64,000 nt of DNA from UBA2279 sp041595875 (GCA_041595875.1 JBFHJN010000004.1:13570-77569); one strand, 5' to 3'. Shown: positions 7,448 through 16,623, counted from the first letter of the stretch. Translations and numbers: made by a program. Notes: generated by a model from the sequence alone, not told the origin.

Positions 7448-9193
7448 ATGTCGCAGCAGACTGACAGCAGCACAGGACATCGGTCCAATGGTGCGATCGT
7501 CTTGGGGGCGATCGCACTGGTGCTCGTCGCGCTCATAAGCGGTATCACGCGTTCAGCCGTCGCCGCGCTGTCCGCGGGCTTTGTCGCGTGCGTGATCATC
7601 TGGCTTGTCGCACGTTCCGCCAAGCCCGTCGCACCGCCGATCGTCCATCCGCTCATCTACGACCCCCCGGCGCCCGTGTACGAGCCGCCGCGTGTCCCGC
7701 CCACGCTCGAACTGGACGTCGTGGTGCGCTCGCTGATGGACGCGTGCACCGGCAAGGGCCGCGCAGTCGCTGCTCATCTATGGATGGAGGACCCGTCAAG
7801 CGGAACGCTGAGGCTGGTCCAATCCGCAGGGCCCATGGCTCCGTCTTCTCAGCCTGTGACTCTGGATGACCCCATCCTCGGACAAGCCGTCCGAGAGAAC
7901 CACGCGGTGCTTGAACAGCTTGCCCGGATCCGCACGATGGACCAGGAGAGGCTCGTCTGGCGCTATGCGATGCCGCTGGACGCGGGCGACAGCATGGGGG
8001 TCGCAGCTGTCGATATCGAGTCCGACGAGCAGCCCGACGGCGAGCTTCTGGCACGATCGACAGCGCCTATCCGCGGCGCTTTGGCAGGCGCTCTGGCCAT
8101 CCACATAGCGCGCTCGGAGATGGAGATCGCCAAGAACCTGGTGGAGGTCGCACGCGATCTGAGCAGGGTGCTTGACCCCAAAGAGGTCATCGAAGCCACC
8201 ATGGAGCGTGCGGTCAGGCTCTGCGATGCAGCAACGGCAAGCATCATGCTCTTCGATGAGGCGCGCAAAGCCCTCGTCATAGAGAGCTCGTTCGGTCTGC
8301 CGGCCGAGGTCGTGGAGCGAACCGTGATTCCTGCCGGAGAGGGGATCGCCGGTTGGGTGCTCGCGACCGGACAGCCGCTTCTGATAGAGGACCTCCCGGC
8401 GCGGCAACGACCCGGTCGTCGACATGGTGTGAGGTCAGCGGTGTCTGTTCCTCTCGGCGATGACGACGGGATCCTCGGCGTCATCAATGTGGGTAGCCGT
8501 TCTTTCCCGGCACGATTCACCGACTCGCATCTGCATGCGCTTGAGACCCTGGGAAAGCAGTCGGCGGTCGCCCTCAGAAACGCCCGGGCAGTCGACGCAT
8601 CGCGTGACCTGTACTTCGAGACGCTGAGAGCGTTGAGCCTGGCCCTGGAGACAAAAGACCCGTACGCCAGTGGGGGGACGGACCGCGTTGTCGAATACAC
8701 GGTGGCGATGGGTGCCGCATTCGGACTAGAGGATGATCAGCAAGAGGCCCTACGGATAGCCGCTCTGCTCCACGACATCGGCATGGAGATCGTGGGGGAG
8801 TCAGTCAGAAACGAGAGCAGACCGCTATCAACGGTCGAGCAGGCTTTGCTCAAGATGCACCCGCAGGTCGCCATGGAGATACTTGAACAAGCTCCCGCGC
8901 TACGCAATGTCGCGCCGATCGTGTATCACCACCATGAGTGGTTCGACGGGCACGGGTACGTAGGCGGACTTGCAGGCGAGTCGATCCCGCTAGGCGCAAG
9001 GATCCTCGCTGTGGCGGACGCGTTCGTCGCCATGACGTCGGATCGCCCGTATCGGGCTGCGATGACGGCCGGTGAAGCCCTATCGGAGCTGGGGGACAAA
9101 GCAGGGACCCAATTCGACCCCGCCGTGGTGGACATCTTCATAGAGGTCCTGGGCGAGCAGTCGAACCGGGTCCCACAAGAACCGAAATCGTGA
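7448..9193 (+). CDS. Membrane GAF/HD-GYP-like signalling protein, degenerate
   Basis: This 581-residue protein has two N-terminal membrane segments (about residues 13-56), a proline-rich linker, a divergent GAF-like region (about 70-215), a clear GAF domain (about 225-385) and a C-terminal HD-GYP-type domain (about 395-575). HD-GYP domains hydrolyse cyclic di-GMP. Here the HD pair is kept (H442, D443) and HHH is at 494-496. LLHDIGK reads LLHDIGM, GYP reads GYV (503-505), and the usual GHS-R motif reads GGTDR, losing a conserved His. Activity is doubtful. ATG 7448 is chosen because GGGGATGG lies 10 bases upstream. Confidence 0.82.
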   Translation: MSQQTDSSTGHRSNGAIVLGAIALVLVALISGITRSAVAALSAGFVACVIIWLVARSAKPVAPPIVHPLIYDPPAPVYEPPRVPPTLELDVVVRSLMDACTGKGRAVAAHLWMEDPSSGTLRLVQSAGPMAPSSQPVTLDDPILGQAVRENHAVLEQLARIRTMDQERLVWRYAMPLDAGDSMGVAAVDIESDEQPDGELLARSTAPIRGALAGALAIHIARSEMEIAKNLVEVARDLSRVLDPKEVIEATMERAVRLCDAATASIMLFDEARKALVIESSFGLPAEVVERTVIPAGEGIAGWVLATGQPLLIEDLPARQRPGRRHGVRSAVSVPLGDDDGILGVINVGSRSFPARFTDSHLHALETLGKQSAVALRNARAVDASRDLYFETLRALSLALETKDPYASGGTDRVVEYTVAMGAAFGLEDDQQEALRIAALLHDIGMEIVGESVRNESRPLSTVEQALLKMHPQVAMEILEQAPALRNVAPIVYHHHEWFDGHGYVGGLAGESIPLGARILAVADAFVAMTSDRPYRAAMTAGEALSELGDKAGTQFDPAVVDIFIEVLGEQSNRVPQEPKS

Positions 9194-9200
9194 ACGCGTA

Positions 9201-9389
9201 CTAGCCGCGCTGAACCTTGCCGGCCTTCATGCACTTCGTGCACACATTCATCTTCTTCGTCGTACCCTCGACCACGACTGACACCTTCTGGATGTTCGGG
9301 TGGAACATACGATTGGTGACGCGGTGCGAGTGGCTGACGTTGCGACCCGCGCTGGGATGCTTCCCACACACGCTGCAAACCTGCGACAT
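9201..9389 (-). CDS. rpmB: Ribosomal protein L28
   Basis: This 62-residue L28 contains CSVCGKHPSAGRNVSHSHR, two CxxC pairs (residues 5-8 and about 50-53) and a basic core. The cysteine-containing zinc form is typical of many bacteria. The start is MSQVC; an in-frame upstream ATG at 9407 would include the GGAGGAG ribosome site and is rejected. It is the second minus-strand gene of the window, convergent with the HD-GYP gene (7-base gap) and divergent from the Asp23 gene. Confidence 0.96.
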   Translation of the reverse strand: MSQVCSVCGKHPSAGRNVSHSHRVTNRMFHPNIQKVSVVVEGTTKKMNVCTKCMKAGKVQRG

Positions 9390-9449
9390 CTCTACCGACT
9401 CCTCCACAGTTCAAAGCGCGCTGAGCGCTCATAGACGAAAAACGCACAT

Positions 9450-9458
9450 ATACTAACA
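9450..9458 (-). promoter_or_regulatory. Extended -10 promoter of rpmB
   Basis: On the minus strand the sequence reads TGTTAGTAT, an extended -10 (TGN-TAGTAT), about 60 bases before the rpmB start. No good -35 is seen. The same TGTTAGNAT form recurs before rpmF and smc. Confidence 0.5.
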
Positions 9459-9527
9459 TGCGAGAACCAACACCGACAAGCGGCGTGTCAAACCAAGAGC
9501 ACTGGCATCATACCGCGATCTTTCAGC

Positions 9528-9533
9528 TATACT
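9528..9533 (+). promoter_or_regulatory. Probable -10 of asp23-fakA-fakB
   Basis: TATACT lies 34 bases before the Asp23-family start, in the divergent gap with rpmB. A -35 is unclear; TGGCAT at 9503-9508 is 19 bases upstream. Confidence 0.35.
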
Positions 9534-9567
9534 TGTTCGAATCAAATGCGCGAAGGAAGGCACCGAC

Positions 9568-9921
9568 ATGACCGAGACGATACAGGGCACGATCACGATC
9601 GCGAACGACGTCCTTGCGGACATCGCAGGGTTCGTCGCGCTCGAGTGCTATGGAGTGGTCGGCATGGCGAGTCCGTCCTTGCGAGACGGCGTCGCGCAGC
9701 TGCTTTCACGTGACAAGCTGCGCAAGGGTGTCGTGATCACGAACGATGACGATGCTCACGTCCGAACCGACCTCTACATCGTCGTCGAGCACGGCACCAA
9801 TCTCGCAGAGGTATCCCGTAACCTGGTCGACCGAGTCAAGTACGCGCTCACCCATGACGCCGATGTCCAGGTGAACGCCGTCAATGTCCACGTACAGGGC
9901 ATCAAGGTCCGCAAGCCATAA
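9568..9921 (+). CDS. Asp23/Gls24 family protein
   Basis: This 117-residue single-domain Asp23/Gls24 protein (formerly DUF322) contains the family patterns TIANDVLADIAG, GVVGM and a V-x-VxVxG-like C-terminus. It is soluble. Family members are linked to envelope stress in firmicutes, and a copy commonly sits directly before the fatty-acid kinase gene, as here (gap 13 bases to fakA). GAAGGAAGG precedes the ATG. The molecular function is not established. Confidence 0.88.
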   Translation: MTETIQGTITIANDVLADIAGFVALECYGVVGMASPSLRDGVAQLLSRDKLRKGVVITNDDDAHVRTDLYIVVEHGTNLAEVSRNLVDRVKYALTHDADVQVNAVNVHVQGIKVRKP

Positions 9922-9934
9922 CCTGGAGTCGCTG

Positions 9935-11545
9935 ATGACAGATCAAGCCCGCCGTGCGACGGCAGTACAACTGGTCGCCGCCGCCGCTGACGCGCTGAAG
10001 GCCCACAAAGACGAGATAAACAAGCTCAACGTCTTCCCAGTGCCCGACGGCGATACTGGCACGAATATGTCTCTCACCATGGATGCAGTGATCGCCGATC
10101 TTGGCGACCTGGGTCCTGATGCCGGTCTCGCCGAGGTGGGTAAGGCCATACAGCACGGTTCGCTGATGGGGGCTCGCGGCAACTCGGGCGTCATCCTCAG
10201 TCAGATACTGCGTGGCCTGTGCGAGGTCGTCGGCAGTTCAGCGGAGCTCACCCCCCACGTGATAGCCGATGCGCTCGATCGCTCGACGACAGTCGCTTTC
10301 CAGGCGGTGCGCAAGCCGGTCGAAGGCACCATGCTCACCGTCCTCAAAGACACCGCAAAGGTCGCCCGCACGGGAGTCGAGGCGGGATCCTCGCTAGACG
10401 AGCTTCTCGAGTCGATAGTCCAGGCAGCCTACGAATCGGTCCGTCGAGGTCCCGACCTGCTACCCGTGCTCAAGGAGAATGGTGTAGTGGATGCCGGTGG
10501 ATTCGGTCTTGCCGTTCTCGCAGAAGGGTTCGTGGCGGCCATGGAGGGTCACGAGTTCAAAGCGCGCGACCTGACTCTGACCACTGAATCGGTGAGAGTC
10601 GAGGTAGTGGACGACTGGGATGACGAGGAGTACCTCTACTGCACCGAGTTCCTTCTCTTCGGAGCAGACGCCGAGCTTACGTTCCTTGAGGACTGGGTCG
10701 CCCAGAAGGGCGGTTCGCAGCTTGTCGTCGGTGACAGCGAGGTCTACAAGATCCACGTGCACACCGATGACCCCGGTAGCGTCATCGCCTGGGCTACGTC
10801 ACTGGGTGAAGTGGGCGAGGTCCACATCCACAACATGCGCCGCCAGACCGCCGAACGCAGCAAGGGGCTGAAGGAGAACACTGAGCCTCCCAAGCCTATC
10901 GGCTTTGTGGCCGTGGCGGCCGGTTCAGGGATGGCCGACATCCTGAAGAGCCTGGGAGTCGATCAAGTCGTGAGCGGCGGTCAGACGATGAACCCGTCCA
11001 CGGCCGAGTTGCTCGAGGCGGTAGAGCAAGTCAACGCCCAGAGCGTCATCATCCTCCCCAACAACAAGAACATCGTGATGGCAGCGCAGCAGGTCCCTGC
11101 CGTTGCCGATCGTGCGGTCTACGTGGTGCCCACCACATCCGTGCCTGAGGCCTTTGCCGCCCTCCTTGGTTTCGATGCCACCGCGTCTGTAGAAGACGCG
11201 GTCAAGGCGATGACCGAGGCGGCTTCTTACGTGACCACTGGTGAAGTCACCACAGCCATCAAAGACTCAAAGGCCAAGTCCGGCCCCATCAAGGCCGGCC
11301 AGGTCATCGGCATCAGCAACCATGAGATAGAGATCGTCGGAGACGATATCGTGGATGTCGCTGTGCAGCTCGTGGGCGTGATCGCCGAGGATGCCGAGAC
11401 GCTCACGATACTTGCCGGCGAGGACCTCACCGACGATGAACTCGGCCGTATCACGGCTGCAGTTGAAGACGCACATCCTGATCTGGAGATCGAGACTCAC
11501 AAAGGTGGACAGCCGCTCTACCCGGTGGTGCTCGCAGCCGAGTGA
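9935..11545 (+). CDS. fakA: Fatty acid kinase FakA (DAK/YloV family)
   Basis: This 536-residue protein has an N-terminal dihydroxyacetone-kinase-like nucleotide domain with NVFPVPDGDTGTNM near residue 28 and HGSLMGARGNSGVILSQ near residue 73, followed by middle and C-terminal YloV domains. FakA phosphorylates fatty acids carried by FakB (DegV) to acyl-phosphates. The next gene is a DegV protein, which supports this over a metabolite kinase. ATG 9935 has CTGGAG upstream; an earlier in-frame start lies inside the preceding gene. The acyl-phosphate product could feed the PlsX/PlsY route, and plsX is in this window. Confidence 0.92.
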   Translation: MTDQARRATAVQLVAAAADALKAHKDEINKLNVFPVPDGDTGTNMSLTMDAVIADLGDLGPDAGLAEVGKAIQHGSLMGARGNSGVILSQILRGLCEVVGSSAELTPHVIADALDRSTTVAFQAVRKPVEGTMLTVLKDTAKVARTGVEAGSSLDELLESIVQAAYESVRRGPDLLPVLKENGVVDAGGFGLAVLAEGFVAAMEGHEFKARDLTLTTESVRVEVVDDWDDEEYLYCTEFLLFGADAELTFLEDWVAQKGGSQLVVGDSEVYKIHVHTDDPGSVIAWATSLGEVGEVHIHNMRRQTAERSKGLKENTEPPKPIGFVAVAAGSGMADILKSLGVDQVVSGGQTMNPSTAELLEAVEQVNAQSVIILPNNKNIVMAAQQVPAVADRAVYVVPTTSVPEAFAALLGFDATASVEDAVKAMTEAASYVTTGEVTTAIKDSKAKSGPIKAGQVIGISNHEIEIVGDDIVDVAVQLVGVIAEDAETLTILAGEDLTDDELGRITAAVEDAHPDLEIETHKGGQPLYPVVLAAE

Positions 11546-11577
11546 CGCCGGGCCCCGGATTGAACGGAGAGTCCTAA

Positions 11578-12429
11578 ATGCACAAAGTAGGGATCGTCTG
11601 CGACAGCACGTGCGACATGGGGCCCCAGTGGCTCGCCGAGAACGACATCGTGATGGTTCCACTCAAGGTCCTGTTCGGCGATACGACCTATCTTGACTGG
11701 ATCGACCTCACGCCCGAATCATTCTACGCCCTGCTCAAGGACGCACCCGCGCTCCCCAAGACGTCCCAGCCTTCGCCGGCTGACTTCCTGGCCGTCTATC
11801 AGTCGCTTGCGGATGCGGGCTGCGAGGAGATCGTGTCGATCCACCTCACGGCCGCGCTTTCCGGCACTCACGAGTCAGCGGTTCTCGCATCGGCGTCATC
11901 ACCTGTTCCCGTTCGCGTGGTGGACACATGCACGGTTTCAGCTGCGGTGGCCCTCTGCATAGGAGCGGCGCTGGCAGCGCGCGATGCTGGCGGAGACGGA
12001 GCTGCCGTCGAGGCGGCTGCACGAAAGGTTGCCGACACAGACCGTCTACTGTTCGCCCTTGATACGCTCGAGTATCTCGTCAAGGGTGGCCGCGCCGGCA
12101 AGGCCAAAGGACTCGCGGCGAGCCTTCTCAACATCAAGCCGGTCCTGACCTTCAACGAGGAAGGCACGATCGAGCCCTTCAAGAACGCAAAGGGGACGAA
12201 GAAGGCCCTCCAGCTCATCGCCGAACAGGTCGCGCAGGACTCCGCTGATGGCCGCGTCCGGGTCGCACTCCTGCACTCGCTCTCGCCAGACCTTGTCGAG
12301 GCGCTCAGGCAGGCGCTTGACGCCGCTGGCGCAGACTACGAGGTAGAGGGCGTCCACGAGCTTGGCGCCGTCATCGGCTCATACGGTGGACCGCGAGCCA
12401 TAGGCATCGGCTACTACCCGATCGGCTGA
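11578..12429 (+). CDS. fakB: DegV family fatty-acid-binding protein (FakB)
   Basis: This 283-residue DegV protein begins MHKVGIVCDSTCDM. The conserved patterns TSQPSPADF (about residue 61), HLTAALSGT (about residue 85) and LDTLEYLVKGGR (about residue 160) are present, with INIKPVL-like LLNIKPVL after them. These residues bind the fatty acid carboxylate in FakB. It follows fakA by 32 bases with CGGAGAG upstream, so the pair forms a fatty-acid activation unit. DegV paralogues differ in chain preference, which cannot be read from sequence here. Confidence 0.9.
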   Translation: MHKVGIVCDSTCDMGPQWLAENDIVMVPLKVLFGDTTYLDWIDLTPESFYALLKDAPALPKTSQPSPADFLAVYQSLADAGCEEIVSIHLTAALSGTHESAVLASASSPVPVRVVDTCTVSAAVALCIGAALAARDAGGDGAAVEAAARKVADTDRLLFALDTLEYLVKGGRAGKAKGLAASLLNIKPVLTFNEEGTIEPFKNAKGTKKALQLIAEQVAQDSADGRVRVALLHSLSPDLVEALRQALDAAGADYEVEGVHELGAVIGSYGGPRAIGIGYYPIG

Positions 12430-12443
12430 GGGGAGCGTCGCGC

Positions 12444-14546
12444 GTGCACGACGGCGACGCACGATCGAACGCTATAGAACGCTGGGCGCTTCCTGTCTCG
12501 GAGGTGCGCTTCGTCGATGCGCGCAAGGCTGAAGCGCTGGAGCGTCTCGACATTCGCACCGTCGAAGACCTGGTACGGCACTACCCCTTCAGGTATCTCG
12601 ATCTGTCGACCACGGCGCCGGTCTCTGCGGTCAAGCCCGGGACCGAGGCGACCGTCACCGGAGTCGTCCATGACATTAAGGTCAAGCATCCGCGACCGCG
12701 CCTGAGCATCACCGAGATAGCTCTGGTGGACGAGACCGCAGCGATCATCGGCGTCTGGTTCAACCAGCCGTACATGGGCCAGCGCTTCCGCATAGGCGAG
12801 CGCCTTGCGTTCGCCGGCAGGGTGGAGTTCGAGTACGGCCTCAAGCAGATGCGTTCGCCGTTCGTAGAACGGCTTGGCGAGGACAACGGCCCTGAGTCGC
12901 TCGGGCGCATCCTTCCTGTCCATCGCGCCACTGACGGGCTGTCGACCAACTGGATGCGGCGACTGGTCGATGAGGCGCTGAGCATCGGCGGCAAGGTGCC
13001 CGATCCGCTCCCGGCGCAGCTGCGGTCCGACCGCGGCCTGATGTCTCTGAGCCACTCGCTGCGATCGATACACTTCCCGCAGAGCGCCGAGGAGGCCGAA
13101 GCTGCGCGCAAACGGCTCGCATACGAGGAACTCCTCATCCTGCAATTGGGACTCAGGATGCGTCGGCACCGGGAAGTGGGCGAGCGCCCCGGCTTCTCTC
13201 ACACCGTCACCGGTCCGGCCGCCTCCCGGTTCGAATCAGCGCTGCCTTTTGCGCTCACTGACGATCAGCTTCGTGCGGTCGAGGAAGTGACTCTCGACAT
13301 GCGCTCATCTGTGCCCATGAACCGCATGCTGCTCGGTGATGTCGGGACCGGCAAGACCGCGGTCGCCACCGCCGCACTGGCCGCTGTTGCGGATTCGGGC
13401 ACGCAAGCGGCCATGATGGCGCCCACCGAGGTCCTCGCGACCCAGTACGCATCCAAGGTCGGACCGCTTCTGGACGACATGCAGATATCGTGGCGTCTGC
13501 TCACGGGCTCCACTCCTGCTGCGGAGCGCAGGGCGATACTGGCCGGGCTCATGGACGGGACCGTCACCGTCGCGTTCGGCACGCATGCCCTCATCCAGGA
13601 GGACGTGCAGTTCAGTCGCCTGACTCTTGCCATCGTCGACGAGCAGCATCGCTTCGGAGTCTCTCAGCGCCTCGCGCTCCGGTCCAAAGGTGAGACGCCC
13701 GATCTGCTGGTCATGACCGCCACGCCTATACCCCGCAGCCTCGCTCTCACGCTCTATGGCGATCTTGAGATCACCTACCTGCGCACCCGTCCCGGTGGGC
13801 GAGGGCCCGACCACGTCTCGACCTCGCTCGTGCCCCGTTCCGGTCGAACGGACGCGTACGACCGCGTCAGGGTCGCGATCAGCAGTGGTCGGCAGGCCTA
13901 CGTGGTCTGTGCGCTGGTGGATGAATCCGACGAGGCGCAGGCCAAGGCCGCCAACTCAGAGGCAATCAGGCTGCAAACCGAGGTGTTCCCTGATCTTCGC
14001 GTCGGTCTGCTCACGGGGCAGATGCGTCCAGCCGAGAAACTCTCCGTCATGCAGGAGTTCCGCGATGGCGCCGTCGACGTCCTGGTGGCCACCACCGTCA
14101 TAGAAGTCGGCGTCGACGTACCCAACGCCACGCTGATGATCGTGGAGGACGCTGAGCGCTTCGGGCTGGCGCAGCTTCACCAGCTCCGCGGTCGTGTCGG
14201 CCGGGGAGAACACCCCGGCGAGGTACTGCTCTTTGCCGACCCGCGCACTGCTGAGGGCCGGAAGCGCATGCAAGCCATCGTCTCCACCAACGACGGATTC
14301 GCCCTTGCCGAGGAAGACCTCAAGCAACGGGGGGAGGGCGACTTGTTCGGAGCACGTCAAAGCGGACTTCCCGCGTTGCGGCTCGCGTCCGTCGTCACGG
14401 ACGGCGAGCTGATCGAGATGTCGCGACATGATGCAGAATCGATCGTGTCGCAAGACCCGGAGCTCCGCTCTGATTTGAACGCTCTGCTGGCCTGGGAGGT
14501 CTCTCATGTCTTCGGAGCAGGATGGGAATGGGTGAGTGCAGGATGA
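12444..14546 (+). CDS. recG: ATP-dependent DNA helicase RecG
   Basis: This 700-residue enzyme remodels stalled replication forks and Holliday junctions. It has an N-terminal wedge/OB domain (about 40-140) and a superfamily 2 helicase core with GDVGTGKTAVA (about residue 293), VDEQHRFGVSQR (about residue 397), TATPIPRSL, and the TATTVIEVGVDVPNA and QLRGRVGRG motifs. The GTG start has GAGGGGAG about 9 bases upstream. The stop overlaps rsmD as ATGA. The length is typical of the family. Confidence 0.96.
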   Translation: MHDGDARSNAIERWALPVSEVRFVDARKAEALERLDIRTVEDLVRHYPFRYLDLSTTAPVSAVKPGTEATVTGVVHDIKVKHPRPRLSITEIALVDETAAIIGVWFNQPYMGQRFRIGERLAFAGRVEFEYGLKQMRSPFVERLGEDNGPESLGRILPVHRATDGLSTNWMRRLVDEALSIGGKVPDPLPAQLRSDRGLMSLSHSLRSIHFPQSAEEAEAARKRLAYEELLILQLGLRMRRHREVGERPGFSHTVTGPAASRFESALPFALTDDQLRAVEEVTLDMRSSVPMNRMLLGDVGTGKTAVATAALAAVADSGTQAAMMAPTEVLATQYASKVGPLLDDMQISWRLLTGSTPAAERRAILAGLMDGTVTVAFGTHALIQEDVQFSRLTLAIVDEQHRFGVSQRLALRSKGETPDLLVMTATPIPRSLALTLYGDLEITYLRTRPGGRGPDHVSTSLVPRSGRTDAYDRVRVAISSGRQAYVVCALVDESDEAQAKAANSEAIRLQTEVFPDLRVGLLTGQMRPAEKLSVMQEFRDGAVDVLVATTVIEVGVDVPNATLMIVEDAERFGLAQLHQLRGRVGRGEHPGEVLLFADPRTAEGRKRMQAIVSTNDGFALAEEDLKQRGEGDLFGARQSGLPALRLASVVTDGELIEMSRHDAESIVSQDPELRSDLNALLAWEVSHVFGAGWEWVSAG

Positions 14547-15124
14547 GGATCATCGCGGGAACGCACCGTGGACGGACACTTGTCGCACCGAAGGGAACCG
14601 GCACCCGCCCCACCTCGGATCGTGTCCGGGAGGCCGTCTTCTCCACGCTGACGCACCGTTTTGACGCGCTTATCGACGCAGATGTGCTCGACGTGTTCGC
14701 GGGCTCAGGGGCGTTGGGCCTAGAAGCGCTCTCTCGCGGCGCGATGAGCGCGACCTTCGTGGAGAACGACCGCGTCGCCCGGGCAGCGCTGGAACGCAAT
14801 ATATCCACGCTGGGAGTGGGTGCTCAGTGTGCCACAGTCAGCAGAGATGCGTTTCGTCTGGGCGGAAAGCCCAGGCCCGGCGCGTCGTTCTCGTTGCTCT
14901 TTCTCGACCCGCCCTATAGAATCGAACCGGCCCTTATCAGGGAGTTACTGGAAGAGCTTGCTTGCGCAGGCTCACTTGAAGAGGGCGCGGTGACGGTCTT
15001 CGAGCACCGTACAGGGAACGTACCTGTGTGGCCTGCAGGATTCGAAGACGCCGGAAGCCGCGCATACGGGGAGACGACCGTGTCATACGCACTATGGCAT
15101 GCCGAGAAGGAGCGCACAGCGTGA
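14543..15124 (+). CDS. rsmD: 16S rRNA (guanine-966-N2)-methyltransferase RsmD
   Basis: This 193-residue protein starts MRIIAGTHRGR, the typical RsmD beginning. Motifs include TRPTSDRVREAVF (about residue 28), the SAM loop DVFAGSGALGLEALSRGA (about residue 52) and the catalytic FLDPPY (about residue 120). The ATG overlaps the recG stop. It is followed by coaD with a GTGA overlap; rsmD-coaD is a widely conserved pair. Confidence 0.95.
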   Translation: MRIIAGTHRGRTLVAPKGTGTRPTSDRVREAVFSTLTHRFDALIDADVLDVFAGSGALGLEALSRGAMSATFVENDRVARAALERNISTLGVGAQCATVSRDAFRLGGKPRPGASFSLLFLDPPYRIEPALIRELLEELACAGSLEEGAVTVFEHRTGNVPVWPAGFEDAGSRAYGETTVSYALWHAEKERTA

Positions 15125-15612
15125 GACGCGCACTATGTCCAGGGACGTTCGATCCCGTCACATCCGGACATCTCGACATCATCGAGCGTTCGGCCTCGCT
15201 CTTTGACGAAGTAGTGGTGGCAGTGGGACTCAGCCCTGACAAGGGAGGCGGTCCGCTCTTCTCGGTGGACGAGCGTGTCGACTTCATCACAAACGCTGTG
15301 AAGCATTTGACTAACGTCGTAGTGCGACCTTTTGATACTCTTCTAGTAGAATTCGCACAGATGAATGATGCACACGTCATCATCAAGGGTCTGCGCGCTG
15401 TTACTGACTTCGAACGGGAGTTCCAGATGGCGCAGTTGAACTACCGGTTGGACGCTGACATCGAGACGATGTTCATCATGTCCATACCGGAGTATGCATA
15501 CTTGAGTTCGTCCGCTGTGAAGGAGATAGCGCGTCACGGCGGTTCGGTACGAGGTCTTGTGCCAGACGCAGTATGTGAGGCTTTGGCCGCACGGTTGAAC
15601 CAGTCCCACTAG
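15121..15612 (+). CDS. coaD: Phosphopantetheine adenylyltransferase
   Basis: This 163-residue enzyme makes dephospho-CoA from 4'-phosphopantetheine and ATP. Nucleotidyltransferase motifs are PGTFDPVTSGHLDII (residues 6-20), KGLRAVTDFEREFQMA (about residue 87) and YLSSSAVKEIA (about residue 123). The GTG at 15121 overlaps the rsmD stop; longer in-frame starts lie inside rsmD. The product supports the CoA and ACP needs of the nearby fatty acid genes. Confidence 0.96.
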   Translation: MRRALCPGTFDPVTSGHLDIIERSASLFDEVVVAVGLSPDKGGGPLFSVDERVDFITNAVKHLTNVVVRPFDTLLVEFAQMNDAHVIIKGLRAVTDFEREFQMAQLNYRLDADIETMFIMSIPEYAYLSSSAVKEIARHGGSVRGLVPDAVCEALAARLNQSH

Positions 15613-15622
15613 GGAGGTACGC

Positions 15623-16081
15623 ATGGACATCATGGCGCTTATCGACCGGATTGAAGAACTAGTCGATACCGGCCGCAATGTGCCGTTCTCGTCCAATAAG
15701 ATCGTTGATCCGGAGAAGATCTACGAGATCATAGACGAGATACGCGCTCAGTTCCCCGATGAACTGAAGCAGGCACGCTGGATAGTCAAGGAGCGTCAGG
15801 AGATGCTCGAGGAGGCCGAGAAAGAGGCCAACCGCATCCTCGAGGAGTCGCGTGACCGCGCACAGGCGCTGGCAAGCGACCAGGAGATCGTCAAGCTCGC
15901 CGAACAGCAGGCTGCCGAGATACTCGACACCGCACGCACCCGTGAACGTGAGATCCGTCTGGGTGCCGAAGACTATGCCGACGAGATGCTCGCCAACCTT
16001 GAGGTCAATCTCGGCAAGCTCCTCACTGCCGTGCAGCGCGGTCGTGATCGCCTGCAGGGCAAGGTCGGGCAGCGTAGCTGA
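15623..16081 (+). CDS. Coiled-coil protein between coaD and yceD, function unknown
   Basis: This 152-residue hydrophilic protein has an N-terminal MDIMALIDRIEELV helix, a short linker containing PFSSNKIVDPEKIYEIID, and then a long Glu/Arg/Ala-rich coiled coil (about 50-150). Homologues in this chromosomal position are often labelled ATPase or F0 subunit b-like, but no membrane segment or nucleotide motif is visible. DivIVA/SepIVA-like structural roles are possible and unproven. AGGGAGGT precedes the ATG. Confidence 0.8.
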   Translation: MDIMALIDRIEELVDTGRNVPFSSNKIVDPEKIYEIIDEIRAQFPDELKQARWIVKERQEMLEEAEKEANRILEESRDRAQALASDQEIVKLAEQQAAEILDTARTREREIRLGAEDYADEMLANLEVNLGKLLTAVQRGRDRLQGKVGQRS

Positions 16082-16086
16082 TCGCC

Positions 16087-16623
16087 ATGAGCGAACAGTA
16101 CCTTGTTGAAGCACGGGACCTCCTCGAACAACTCGGGGAGCAGATCAGCCTCGACGGCGAGGTGCCGCTGCAGCCATTCGTGATGGGGAGTGAGACGTTC
16201 ACCCCCGTGGGTCCCGCCCATGTGGACGTATCGATCACCAACACGGGTGCAGGTCTGGTGGCATCCGGGACGATCGATGTCGACGTGACGGCGACGTGCT
16301 CACGTTGTCTATCCGACTTCGTCTTGCCGCTCACCGGCCAGGTCGAGGCCTTCTACGTCAACTCCTCGCATGCTGACGAGTTGCCCGAGGAGCAGGACTT
16401 CGAGCTGATAGGCGATCACGCCATCATCGACGTCATGCCTGCGCTGCGTGCCGCCATCACGGTCGAGCTGCCTTTCGCTCCACTGCACGACCCTGAGTGC
16501 GCGGGCATATGCCCCGTTTGCGGCATCAACCTCAACGAAGAGTCATGCGAGTGCGATCCGTCATCGTCTGAATCGCCTTTCGGTGCCCTTCAAGGGCTGC
16601 TTTCCGACGAAGGCGCCGAGTAG
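16087..16623 (+). CDS. yceD: YceD/DUF177 family protein
   Basis: This 178-residue DUF177 protein has the CSRCL motif near residue 78 and a C-terminal cysteine cluster CAGICPVCG plus CEC, a probable metal site. YceD is nearly always directly upstream of rpmF, as here, and plant homologues act in 23S rRNA accumulation, so a role in ribosome biogenesis is likely. It begins 5 bases after the coiled-coil gene. Confidence 0.9.
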   Translation: MSEQYLVEARDLLEQLGEQISLDGEVPLQPFVMGSETFTPVGPAHVDVSITNTGAGLVASGTIDVDVTATCSRCLSDFVLPLTGQVEAFYVNSSHADELPEEQDFELIGDHAIIDVMPALRAAITVELPFAPLHDPECAGICPVCGINLNEESCECDPSSSESPFGALQGLLSDEGAE

